A stretch of DNA of 5,724 nucleotides, from NCBI GenBank assembly GCA_023438965.1, contig JAEXPB010000189.1:1-5724 (forward strand), in the 5' to 3' direction. Under the pieces are notes generated by a model. It did not search any database. It was given only the letters and a program-made list of their open reading frames with translations, and was not told the origin of the DNA. Made by a program: the position numbers and the translations under genes. Shown here one piece after another: positions 1 to 5,724 of the stretch. The stretch is from Bacillota bacterium (GTDB lineage Bacteria; Bacillota; Clostridia; Saccharofermentanales; UBA5734). Numbering within the stretch: position 1 is the stretch's first letter; every line of letters begins with the position of its first letter.

Positions 1-1412
1 GGTTTATAGCGCGACGCTTCGACGCGACCGGCTGGTTCCGGACCGAGCATGACGGGCAGCGCTGGTGGCTGGTCGACCCGGACGGCTATGCCTTTTTCTC
101 CCACGGCGTCTGCTATGGCACCCGCATGGGGGAATTCGGCTGGTATACCGGTATGGAAGAATTCTATCTGAACGCACCCAAGCTCGAAGACCCGCAATAC
201 CGTGACGCCTTTACCCATCCCGGCCTGATCGCCGAATATGTCAAACGCCATGGCGTCACCGAGCGTTCCGAGGAATGGATGTTCAATCCGGCGCGAGCCA
301 ATATGATCCGCGTCTTCGGGGATAACTGGTGGGAAGCCTGGCGTGCCATCGCCGTGCGCCGTTTCCAGGACTGGGGCGTCAACACCACCGGCGTCGGCAT
401 CGTCAATTTCATCGACGAGCGCCTGGAAGACTTCCTGCGGCTGTCGCAGCTGCCTTATGCCGTCACCCTCAAACGCTTCCCGGTGACCGAGCATTTCATT
501 TTCCGCGATTTCCCGGATGTCTTCGCGCCGGAATATGCCGCGAACAGCCGGACTTTCGCCGCGAATGAACTGGCCCGCTATAGCCAGGATCCGTACCTGA
601 TCGGTTATTTCCTGCATAACGAGCCGGAATGGATGTTCCAGCTCGATTGCTGCCTGGCCTGGGAACTGCTGGTCAAGGACGAGCCGCTCAGCAGTCGCCG
701 GCACCTGGCTGATTGGCTGCGCCAACGTTATGCGGATGTGGCGGCTCTCAACGCGGCCTGGGGCACGGCGTTGCCGTCGTTCGAACACCTGCTCGAGCCG
801 CTGCCCAGAAGCACGGTCCTTTCAGAGCACGGCCAGGCCGACCTGCAGGAATACGAACAGCTGCTGATCGACGCCTTCGGACGCATCCCGATGGCCGCCT
901 GCCGGGAAGTCGCACCGCATCACCTCTGCCTGGGCCTGCGCTACTCGCATATGAACGACAAGATCCTGCAGAGCTGCAAGATGTTCGACGTCCTGTCCTT
1001 CAACTGCTACAGCAAGCATCCGGAAGACAGCCTGGCGATCGCCCGCGCCGCCGGCAAGCCGATGTTGATCGGCGAATGGCACTTCGGTGGTCCGGATAAC
1101 GGGCTGCTGCGTACGGCATTGCTGTCCGCCGCGTCGCAAGAGGAGCGGGGCAAGGCCTACAAGCGTTACCTGCAGACCGTCGCCGCTGATCCGGGCTGTG
1201 TTGGCGCGCATTACTTCGAGTATAACAACCAGACCCTGATGGGCCGCTTTGACGGCGAGCACATGGCGCACGGCCTGATCGACTGCACGAACCTGCCCTA
1301 TCCGCATATGGTGGCGGCGATCAAGGACTGCAGCGGGAACCTTTATGACATAATGACCGGTGCCCGGCCGCCCTACAACGAACCAATCGAGTACCTGACG
1401 CCGGCGTGGTGA
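1..1412 (+). CDS. Clan GH-A-like glycoside hydrolase (GH42/GH50-like), 5'-truncated by window edge
   Basis: The reading frame is open from base 3 and ends at TGA 1410-1412, giving 469 visible residues. No start codon precedes the in-frame ATG at 126, yet the 41 residues before it are clearly coding: residues 21-33 read RWWLVDPDGYAFF, typical of the first barrel segment of agarase/beta-galactosidase-like enzymes. The true start is therefore upstream of the window. Seen: HNEPEW at residues 205-210, with the Asn-Glu pair (N206, E207) expected of the clan GH-A acid/base, and LIGEWHFGG near residue 358, with E358 the likely nucleophile on strand 7. Between them, WLRQRYADVAALNAAWG resembles the GH42-type motif after strand 4. 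Together these indicate a retaining (beta/alpha)8 hydrolase. The substrate is not readable; a beta-galactoside or related glycan is possible. Whether a signal peptide exists cannot be seen. A GNAT gene follows after 17 bases, probably cotranscribed. Exact GH family is uncertain. Confidence 0.85.
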   Translation, partial: FIARRFDATGWFRTEHDGQRWWLVDPDGYAFFSHGVCYGTRMGEFGWYTGMEEFYLNAPKLEDPQYRDAFTHPGLIAEYVKRHGVTERSEEWMFNPARANMIRVFGDNWWEAWRAIAVRRFQDWGVNTTGVGIVNFIDERLEDFLRLSQLPYAVTLKRFPVTEHFIFRDFPDVFAPEYAANSRTFAANELARYSQDPYLIGYFLHNEPEWMFQLDCCLAWELLVKDEPLSSRRHLADWLRQRYADVAALNAAWGTALPSFEHLLEPLPRSTVLSEHGQADLQEYEQLLIDAFGRIPMAACREVAPHHLCLGLRYSHMNDKILQSCKMFDVLSFNCYSKHPEDSLAIARAAGKPMLIGEWHFGGPDNGLLRTALLSAASQEERGKAYKRYLQTVAADPGCVGAHYFEYNNQTLMGRFDGEHMAHGLIDCTNLPYPHMVAAIKDCSGNLYDIMTGARPPYNEPIEYLTPAW

Positions 1413-1418
1413 CCAGCC

Positions 1419-1424
1419 TGGAGG
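1419..1424 (+). promoter_or_regulatory. Ribosome binding site that fixes the GNAT start
   Basis: TGGAGG lies five bases before ATG 1430. The longer frame could begin at GTG 1406 or GTG 1409, overlapping the upstream stop, but neither has a comparable purine tract at a suitable distance. The site therefore supports the ATG at 1430 and removes eight residues from the longest possible protein. Confidence 0.7.
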
Positions 1425-1429
1425 TTGAT

Positions 1430-1885
1430 ATGCTGCAACACCTGGAGATCCGGCTCGCTTTACCGGGCGATGCTGATGATATTTATCGAATCAACCGGGA
1501 CAGCCTGGGTTACGACTTCCCGCTGGAACTGACGCGTGAACGCCTGGCCGCTGTTCTGGCCAGCGACGCCAGCCGGATTTATATTGCCACGGTCAATCAA
1601 CAGGTAGCCGGTTATGTTCATGCCGCCGATTATGACTGTACGTATTCCGAATCCCTGAAAAATATCATGGCCCTAGCCGTGGATCCAGCCTGGCAAGGGC
1701 AGGGAATCGGTCGTGCTTTGCTGGCTTCTGCGGAAAATTGGGCGCGCCAGTCTGGCTGCTGCGGCATCCGGCTAGTTTCGAGCTCCAGCCGCACCGGAGC
1801 GCATCAGTTTTATCTCCGGTGCGGTTATGTTAATCGGAAGGAACAGAAGAATTTCGTCAAGTTGTTTGCAGCAGACCAGCCTTAA
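1430..1885 (+). CDS. GNAT-family N-acetyltransferase
   Basis: This 151-residue protein has the length and layout of a single-domain GCN5-related N-acetyltransferase, a cytoplasmic enzyme that moves an acetyl group from acetyl-CoA to an amine. Seen: the N-terminal IRLALPGDADDIYRI segment (strand 1 and helix 1), the strand 4 segment IMALAVDPAWQ (79-89), the acetyl-CoA pyrophosphate loop QGQGIGRALL at 89-98 (motif A, Q/RxxGxG/A), and a C-terminal HQFYLRCGY at 125-133, the usual motif B with its conserved tyrosine. The acceptor is not predictable; RimI-like protein acetylation, antibiotic or small-amine acetylation are all open. It starts 17 bases after the upstream hydrolase stop with its own Shine-Dalgarno, so it is probably the distal gene of that operon. 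Its codons look more AT-rich than those of the flanking hydrolases, which may reflect a different origin. No terminator hairpin was found after its stop. Confidence 0.88.
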   Translation: MLQHLEIRLALPGDADDIYRINRDSLGYDFPLELTRERLAAVLASDASRIYIATVNQQVAGYVHAADYDCTYSESLKNIMALAVDPAWQGQGIGRALLASAENWARQSGCCGIRLVSSSSRTGAHQFYLRCGYVNRKEQKNFVKLFAADQP

Positions 1886-1939
1886 GTTTGACCTTTGCCT
1901 TATTGTTAGAAAAGTACAACATGAGATCAGAATATTCCA

Positions 1940-1968
1940 TTGGACAAGCGACTCCTGCCGGTTATGAT
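1940..1968 (+). promoter_or_regulatory. Sigma70/sigmaA-type promoter for the GHL6-like gene
   Basis: TTGGAC (1940-1945) and TATGAT (1963-1968) are separated by 17 bases, matching the TTGACA/TATAAT consensus at most positions with optimal spacing. Transcription would start near 1975, giving a leader of about 27 bases. AGAGGAAG (1985-1992) then serves as the ribosome binding site before ATG 2002. The region lies in the 116-base gap between the GNAT gene and the hydrolase, so the hydrolase can be expressed independently of the upstream genes. Identified by eye; no start site mapped. Confidence 0.65.
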
Positions 1969-1985
1969 AATTCTGAATAATCAGA
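1966..1985 (+). promoter_or_regulatory. Candidate operator: inverted repeat over -10/transcription start
   Basis: Bases 1966-1982 read GATAATTCTGAATAATC, a 17-base palindrome centred on T1974 with one mismatched pair (GAT-a-ATTC-t-GAAT-a-ATC). It overlaps the last bases of the -10 box and the expected transcription start, where repressors often bind. An overlapping TCTGA-N4-TCAGA repeat occupies 1972-1985. A further TCAGAAT at 1927-1933, just upstream of the -35 box, is the inverse of ATTCTGA at 1970-1976. The regulator is not in the window; a substrate-responsive repressor is inferred only from position. Confidence 0.4.
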
Positions 1986-2001
1986 GAGGAAGTGTCGTTT
2001 T

Positions 2002-3978
2002 ATGCTGCAGCTTTCACCCCGACAGGTTCATCTGGATTTCCATACTTCCGAATTGATTCCGGATGTGGCGGCCGACTTTGACGCGGCGGCTTTCGCCCAG
2101 ACCATGCAGTCCGCCAGCGTCAGCTCGGTAACGGTTTTTGCCCGTTGCCATCACGGCTGGCTATACTATCAGGATACCCGGTTCCCCGAGTTGGTCCATC
2201 CGCACCTCGGCGGCCGCAACCTGCTGCTGGAACAGGTGCGGGCCCTGCATGACGCAGGCATCCGGGCGCCGGTCTACATCACCGTGCAATGGGACTACCA
2301 GTCGGCGACCACCCGGCCGGAATGGCTGGTTCGCAAGGCAGACGGGTCGCATGAAGGCAAACCGTTCAACGAACCCGGCTTCTACCAATCGCTTTGCGTC
2401 AATACCGGTTACGTGGATTTCCTGGCGCTCATCACCCGCGAGGTCTGCACTGCGCTGGGATCGGAACTGGACGGCGTTTTCTACGATATCGTCGGCATCC
2501 GCCCCTGCTGGTGCGCCGCCTGCCGCGCCGAGATGAAGCAGCTGGGGATCGACACCACCGACGACCTGGCGGTACGGGCTTTCACCAAGCAGGTCCTGGA
2601 CCGTTTCAAGCGCCGGATGACCGCCGTCGTCCGGGAATACAGCGCGGACTGCACGATTTTCTACAATGCCGGCCACATTGGGCCCTGCACGAAAAGCAGC
2701 GCCGAAACCTTCTCGCATTTCGAGCTGGAAAGTCTGCCCAGCGGCTCCTGGGGTTACCTGCATTTCCCGGTGACCGCCCGCTATGCCCGCAAACTCGGCC
2801 TGGATTGCCTGGGCATGACCGGCAAGTTCCATACCAGCTGGGGCGATTTCCATTCGCTGAAGAATCAGGCGGCGCTGGAATTTGAATGCTTCCGCATGCT
2901 CAGTTACGGCTTCGCCAGCTCGATCGGCGACCAGCTGGAGCCGAACGGCCGGCCGAATCCGGCGACCTATCGGCTGATCGGCCAGGTCTATAGCCGCTTC
3001 GCCGCCTGCGAGCCCTGGGGGAGACCGTCCGTCCCGCTGGTGGAAGCGGCCGTGCTGACCCCGGAGGACGATCTGCATGAGCATATTCTGCCGGACAGCA
3101 TCATGGGTGCGGCCCAGATGCTCGAGGAGCTGTCCCTCCAGTTCGACATCATCGATCCGGACATGGACCTGACGCCTTACCGTCTGGTCATCCTGCCGGA
3201 TGATTTCCAGGCCAGCGAAGCATTCCAGCAGAAAATCGACGCTTACGTCGCGCAAGGCGGCAGCGTGATCGCCTGCGCCGCCGGCGGATTGTCCGCAGCC
3301 AGCCAATATCCGTCCAGCTTCGGGGCTGAATACGCCAGCCTGACCGAAAAGCACCCGGACTTTATTGTGGCGGATGGCCCGTTGGCTACCGGCCTCGAGC
3401 CGGATAACGAGTATGTCATCTACAAGCAGGGCGTTGCCCTGCGGCCAGCCGGCGCTTCATCGCTGCTGACCGCCCGCGCACCGTTCTTCAACCGGGCGGG
3501 CGATCGTTTCTGCTCGCACTTTTATACACCGTCGGCGAAAGGCGCGGCCTATCCGGCGGCGCTCGAACAAGGCCGCGTGATTCTCTTTGCACACCCGCTG
3601 TTCACCCAATACCGGCAGAATGCGCCGGCCTGGTGCAAGCGCCTGGTCGCCAACGCCATCGACCGCTTGCTGCCGCAGCGCCTGATCCGTCACGACGGGC
3701 CGTCCACGCTGACCACCAGCCTGCTCGGGCAGCCGCAGGCCAACCGGGTCAACATTCATTTGCTGACCTACATCCCGGTCCGCAAATCGGCGACCATCGA
3801 CATCATTGAGGAGCGGACTGTCGTGCGGCAGGTGACGCTGGATCTGCACCTGCCCCAGGCGATCCGGTCGGCGCGGCTGGTGCCGGAGAACATCCCGCTC
3901 GCCGTCAAGGACGGGCAGGTCACCATACCGGAAATCGACGGTTATGCGATTGTCGAATTGACGGTCGGAGAAGCCTGA
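2002..3978 (+). CDS. GHL6-like putative glycoside hydrolase with beta-galactosidase trimerisation-like domain
   Basis: This 658-residue protein matches, by pattern, the uncharacterised family annotated as hypothetical glycosyl hydrolase 6 plus a beta-galactosidase trimerisation domain. Residues about 7-340 form the predicted TIM barrel: RQVHLDFHTSE at 7-17, SVTVFARCHHGW at 42-53, PVYITVQWDY at 90-99, LDGVFYDIVG at 156-165, and FSHFELESLP at 237-246. D162 is a plausible nucleophile, with H50/H51 and E241/E243 as further active-site candidates. PCWCAAC at 168-174 holds three close cysteines that could bind metal or be structural. Residues about 345-555 look like the Rossmann/GATase-like trimerisation fold of GH42 enzymes (YRLVILPDDF at 393-402, AYVAQGGSVI at 414-423), and about 575-655 are a beta-rich tail. 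There is no signal peptide, so it is probably cytoplasmic and acts on imported oligosaccharides. ATG 2002 is chosen because the family motif begins directly after it and AGAGGAAG lies upstream. The 3' end overlaps the convergent reductase gene by 37 bp. Substrate and exact catalytic pair are unknown. Confidence 0.85.
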   Translation: MLQLSPRQVHLDFHTSELIPDVAADFDAAAFAQTMQSASVSSVTVFARCHHGWLYYQDTRFPELVHPHLGGRNLLLEQVRALHDAGIRAPVYITVQWDYQSATTRPEWLVRKADGSHEGKPFNEPGFYQSLCVNTGYVDFLALITREVCTALGSELDGVFYDIVGIRPCWCAACRAEMKQLGIDTTDDLAVRAFTKQVLDRFKRRMTAVVREYSADCTIFYNAGHIGPCTKSSAETFSHFELESLPSGSWGYLHFPVTARYARKLGLDCLGMTGKFHTSWGDFHSLKNQAALEFECFRMLSYGFASSIGDQLEPNGRPNPATYRLIGQVYSRFAACEPWGRPSVPLVEAAVLTPEDDLHEHILPDSIMGAAQMLEELSLQFDIIDPDMDLTPYRLVILPDDFQASEAFQQKIDAYVAQGGSVIACAAGGLSAASQYPSSFGAEYASLTEKHPDFIVADGPLATGLEPDNEYVIYKQGVALRPAGASSLLTARAPFFNRAGDRFCSHFYTPSAKGAAYPAALEQGRVILFAHPLFTQYRQNAPAWCKRLVANAIDRLLPQRLIRHDGPSTLTTSLLGQPQANRVNIHLLTYIPVRKSATIDIIEERTVVRQVTLDLHLPQAIRSARLVPENIPLAVKDGQVTIPEIDGYAIVELTVGEA

Positions 3979-4889
3979 ACCGCCTGGTCCGGTTGCGATG
4001 ACCCCGCCACTTGGCTAGCCGGGTCGGAAACAGCGGGGAAATCCGGCCGGAAAGCCCGGATGGCCGTGTCGGTCCGGTTGGCCAGGCTGGCCAGCCATTT
4101 CTGGTCCCGGAAACGGGCCCCCAAATGAACTTCCTGACCCAGCTTTTCAAAAAAATGACCGGTAACGGTTCGTGCGGCGGGGCTCTCGATCAACCAGAGC
4201 CCCGCTTTTGCCGCTTCCTGAGCCGGTAAATACCATTTGTCCTGCCACTTGCCAAGCAAATGCATTAATCGGCTTTCGCCGTCCCAAATGTTGGTGGCGA
4301 CGATGCCGGGATGGAAAGCGTTGACGGTGATGCCGTCAGCTTTTAAAACCTCGGCCAGATGCAAGGCCATCATCAGTTCCATCTGCTTGGAAGCGAAATA
4401 GGCTGGAAAACCCCGGCTTGACTTATGCAGGATATTGTCCCGGTCCTGGTAGGATTTGCTGATCAGGGAGACAACCGAGCAAGTCCACAGGATTTGCGGC
4501 TGGCAGCCTTTTCGAAGCAGCGGGATCAGCTGCCGGGTCAGGTAGTATGGTCCGATATAATTGACGCCAAGCGTCAGCTCGAAACCCTCGGCTGTCTTCA
4601 AATGGGAATCTGTATACAAGCCGGCATTGTTGCACAAGACATCGATGCTGGCATAGTGGGAACGAACCTGGCCGACAAAGCGATCAATGCTCTGGATAGA
4701 GGACAAGTCCAGCTCAAGCATCCGGACACTGGCCGCCGGATTGGCTTCGGTCAATTTCCGATGCGTTGCCGCGCCTTTTTCCGGATTCCGGTAGGCAAGA
4801 ATCAACTCATACTGGCTGTTGGCCAGAGCGGCAGCCATTTCATAGCCTAAGCCGCTGGTGGCACCGGTAATCAGGACTACACGACGCAT
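3942..4889 (-). CDS. Short-chain dehydrogenase/reductase, retinol-dehydrogenase-like
   Basis: The 315-residue product is a classical Rossmann-fold SDR, a cytoplasmic NAD(P)-dependent oxidoreductase of alcohols or carbonyls. Seen: cofactor loop TGATSGLG (8-15), AYRNPEKG after strand 2 with R34 suggesting NADP(H) preference, D61 in ELDLSS, NNAG (87-90), and the tetrad N110, S138, Y164 and K168 (YFASK). HPGIVATN (193-200) forms the usual PG loop. The long gap between S138 and Y164 is typical of retinol dehydrogenase/WW-domain oxidoreductase-type members rather than FabG. The family core should end near residue 270; the last roughly 40 residues are a Ser/Pro/Ala/Gln-rich tail partly encoded within the 3' end of the convergent hydrolase. 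ATG 4889 follows a strong Shine-Dalgarno. It is divergent from the permease gene. Substrate unknown; no evident link to sugar metabolism. Confidence 0.9.
   Translation of the reverse strand: MRRVVLITGATSGLGYEMAAALANSQYELILAYRNPEKGAATHRKLTEANPAASVRMLELDLSSIQSIDRFVGQVRSHYASIDVLCNNAGLYTDSHLKTAEGFELTLGVNYIGPYYLTRQLIPLLRKGCQPQILWTCSVVSLISKSYQDRDNILHKSSRGFPAYFASKQMELMMALHLAEVLKADGITVNAFHPGIVATNIWDGESRLMHLLGKWQDKWYLPAQEAAKAGLWLIESPAARTVTGHFFEKLGQEVHLGARFRDQKWLASLANRTDTAIRAFRPDFPAVSDPASQVAGSSQPDQAVQASPTVNSTIA
4177..4209 (+). terminator. Plus-strand intrinsic terminator, inside the antisense of the reductase gene
   Basis: GCGGGGCTCT (4177-4186) pairs perfectly with AGAGCCCCGC (4196-4205) around a nine-base loop, and TTTT follows at 4206-4209. 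This is the hairpin plus T-tract form of a Rho-independent terminator reading rightward, about 200 bases after the GHL6-like stop at 3978. On the minus strand no T-tract follows, so it would act in one direction only. The T-tract is short (four), so efficiency is uncertain. The same bases encode reductase residues 229-239 (AGLWLIESPAA). Confidence 0.5.
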
Positions 4890-4894
4890 GGTGG

Positions 4895-4903
4895 ACCTCC
4901 TTT
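4895..4903 (-). promoter_or_regulatory. Strong ribosome binding site of the reductase gene
   Basis: Read on the minus strand, AAAGGAGGT lies five bases before ATG 4889. It is nearly fully complementary to the 16S rRNA 3' end, which fixes this start and suggests efficient translation of the reductase. Confidence 0.8.
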
Positions 4904-4935
4904 ACGTGAACCGACAGGAAGCTTTCAGCCTTAAT

Positions 4936-4944
4936 ATTATACCA
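4936..4944 (-). promoter_or_regulatory. Extended -10 promoter for the reductase gene
   Basis: On the minus strand the sequence reads TGGTATAAT, a consensus TATAAT (4941 to 4936) preceded by the TGn extension. The -35 region about 17-18 bases upstream (TAAACG or GTAAAC) is poor, as is common when the extended -10 is present. Transcription would begin near 4929, about 40 bases before ATG 4889. Confidence 0.6.
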
Positions 4945-5029
4945 CGTTGCCGCGCCTGCGTTTACCGCGCCGAAATTGTTATTTTCAAGAATGCGGCTGC
5001 TGACAGGATAAACTAATATTTCCCGCATA

Positions 5030-5054
5030 TTGAACTTCAATTTGGTACATTGAA
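5030..5054 (+). promoter_or_regulatory. Candidate operator: TTGAA/TTCAA repeats at the permease promoter
   Basis: TTGAACTTCAA (5030-5040) is a perfect 11-base palindrome. A third half-site TTGAA at 5050-5054 lies on the -35 box, and with TTCAAT (5036-5041) it makes a second inverted repeat, TTCAAT-N7-ATTGAA (5036-5054). Overlap with the -35 element suggests regulator binding. AT-rich intergenic DNA can produce such repeats by chance, so this is tentative. Confidence 0.35.
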
Positions 5055-5077
5055 ACAAATCCGCGCTCGGATAGAAT
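5050..5077 (+). promoter_or_regulatory. Sigma70/sigmaA-type promoter for the transporter permease gene
   Basis: TTGAAA (5050-5055) and TAGAAT (5072-5077) are spaced by 16 bases. A transcript starting near 5084 would have a leader of about 45 bases before ATG 5129. It lies back to back with the reductase promoter within the 239-base divergent region (4890-5128), which holds no gene. Confidence 0.6.
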
Positions 5078-5128
5078 GAGAGCAAGATCTGGCGGATTAT
5101 TTTCAACTGCGGGGAGTTTGATATTGTC

Positions 5129-5724
5129 ATGAGGAGCTTGACCAAGCGTATTGCTCATTCCGGTGGCCACCAAGGCAAAAGTGTGCTGACCAGTTTATAC
5201 CAGTACCGCCATTACTACCTGATGGTTTTACCGGGCTTGCTGTTTTTCGTTGTTTTTCACTACCTGCCGATTTACGGCCTGACGCTGGCCTTCAAATCGT
5301 TCATGTACAACAAGGGGATCTGGGAAAGTCCCTGGATCGGCCTGACGAATTTCCGCATGCTGTTCAGCCAGCCAGATTTTTGGGTTTCTTTTAAAAATAC
5401 GCTGATCATCAGTTTTGGTAAAATATTGACCGGTTTCCCGGTCCCGATCATCCTTTCGCTGCTGATGAACGAGCTGCGGAACCAAAGATTCAAGAAGATC
5501 ATCCAGTCCATCGTCTACCTGCCGCATTTCCTGTCCTGGGTTATCATTTCTGGCATCATTTTCAGCCTGTTTTCCGTGTCGATCGGTGCGATCCCCCAGA
5601 TTATGGACGAATACTTTCATGTTCAATTTCCGCGCCTGATCGCCAATCCCAAATATTTCCTGCAGCTGGTCTTCATATCCAATATCTGGAAAAATGCCGG
5701 ATGGGGCACCATCCTGTATATGGC
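5129..5724 (+). CDS. lplB-like: LplB-family ABC sugar transporter permease, 3'-truncated by window edge
   Basis: The first 198 residues of an integral membrane permease are present, and the frame is open at the window end. The family (LplB, paired with a YtcP/AraQ-type permease and a lipoprotein binding protein) imports oligosaccharides or polysaccharide fragments. Seen: a basic N-terminus, then HYYLMVLPGLLFFVVFHYLP (28-47) as membrane segment 1, GLTLAFKSF (50-58), WIGLTNFRMLF (69-79), membrane segment 2 at about 88-112 and segment 3 at about 128-150 (IVYLPHFLSWVIISGIIFS), and the start of segment 4 at about 177-198, with NIWKNAGWGTILYM, a hallmark of this family, at 185-198. The cytoplasmic EAA loop that contacts the ATPase should lie just past the edge. 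About 300 residues are expected in full. ATG 5129 is the first in-frame ATG after TAG 5072-5074; its best ribosome site GGGGAG (5111-5116) is 12 bases away, longer than usual, so the rare start ATT 5123 is a weak alternative. The binding protein and second permease probably lie downstream. Confidence 0.88.
   Translation, partial: MRSLTKRIAHSGGHQGKSVLTSLYQYRHYYLMVLPGLLFFVVFHYLPIYGLTLAFKSFMYNKGIWESPWIGLTNFRMLFSQPDFWVSFKNTLIISFGKILTGFPVPIILSLLMNELRNQRFKKIIQSIVYLPHFLSWVIISGIIFSLFSVSIGAIPQIMDEYFHVQFPRLIANPKYFLQLVFISNIWKNAGWGTILYM

Noticed and set aside
822..1307. Minus-strand open frame opposite the first hydrolase
   Set aside because: It covers the catalytic region of a well-supported plus-strand gene and has no recognisable motif of its own.
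126..1412. ATG 126 as the start of the first hydrolase
   Set aside because: The frame is open to the window edge, and the preceding residues carry a conserved barrel motif (RWWLVDPDGYAFF), so the protein starts upstream.
1406..1429. GTG 1406 or 1409 as the GNAT start, overlapping the upstream gene
   Set aside because: A TGGAGG ribosome site is correctly placed only for ATG 1430, and the GNAT fold begins directly after that.
1886..1916. TTGACC (1888-1893) as a second promoter before the GHL6-like gene
   Set aside because: No acceptable -10 element lies 16-18 bases downstream, whereas the pair at 1940-1968 fits well.
1430..2009. Repeated ATGCTGCA at the starts of the GNAT and GHL6-like genes
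   Set aside because: It is an eight-base coincidence with common codons, and the flanking sequence does not match.
2161..3354. Long minus-strand open frame (397 codons) opposite the GHL6-like gene
   Set aside because: It is a GC-rich shadow frame; its translation shows no recognisable domain, while the plus-strand product has clear family motifs.
4011..4229. Small plus-strand ORF after the GHL6-like gene
   Set aside because: It lies antisense to the well-supported reductase, lacks a convincing ribosome site and shows no domain.
4840..5145. Minus-strand ORF across the divergent intergenic region
   Set aside because: It overlaps two promoters and the reductase start, and its C-terminal part is the reductase gene read out of frame.
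5228..5626. Minus-strand ORF opposite the permease
   Set aside because: It is the polar, charged shadow of a membrane protein frame, with no family features.

Overview
The window is a GC-rich bacterial segment devoted mainly to carbohydrate use. It holds five protein genes, two of them cut by the window edges. The TTGxxx/TAxxAT promoters, a near-perfect AAAGGAGGT ribosome binding site, an extended -10 promoter and an LplB-type sugar permease fit a Gram-positive (Bacillota-like) saccharolytic anaerobe or soil/gut bacterium. This is inference: Lentisphaerota or Spirochaetota carry similar gene sets, and no rRNA or other marker is present to settle it.

Layout: (1) positions 1-1412, plus strand: the 3' part of a clan GH-A-like glycoside hydrolase whose start lies upstream. 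(2) 1430-1885, plus: a GNAT N-acetyltransferase 17 bases after that stop, so probably the last gene of the same transcript. (3) 1886-2001: a short intergenic region with a good sigma70/sigmaA promoter overlapped by an inverted repeat. (4) 2002-3978, plus: a 658-residue GHL6-like putative glycoside hydrolase with a C-terminal beta-galactosidase-trimerisation-like domain. (5) 3942-4889, minus: a retinol-dehydrogenase-like short-chain dehydrogenase/reductase, convergent with the previous gene and overlapping its 3' end by 37 bp. A plus-strand hairpin-T terminator lies inside this gene's antisense strand. (6) 4890-5128: a divergent promoter region with an extended -10 promoter for the reductase and a separate plus-strand promoter with TTGAA/TTCAA repeats. 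(7) 5129 to the window end, plus: the N-terminal 198 residues of an LplB-family ABC sugar-transporter permease.

Working together (inference): the LplB-type permease would import oligosaccharides, and the two hydrolases, neither with a visible export signal in this window, would cleave them in the cytoplasm. Separate promoters with candidate operators before the GHL6-like gene and the permease suggest local substrate-responsive control. The acetyltransferase and reductase have no evident carbohydrate role and may be passengers or may act on products or side metabolites. No RNA gene, CRISPR array, insertion sequence or clearly novel system was found. The most unusual features are the terminator placed inside the convergent neighbour and the operator-like palindromes.
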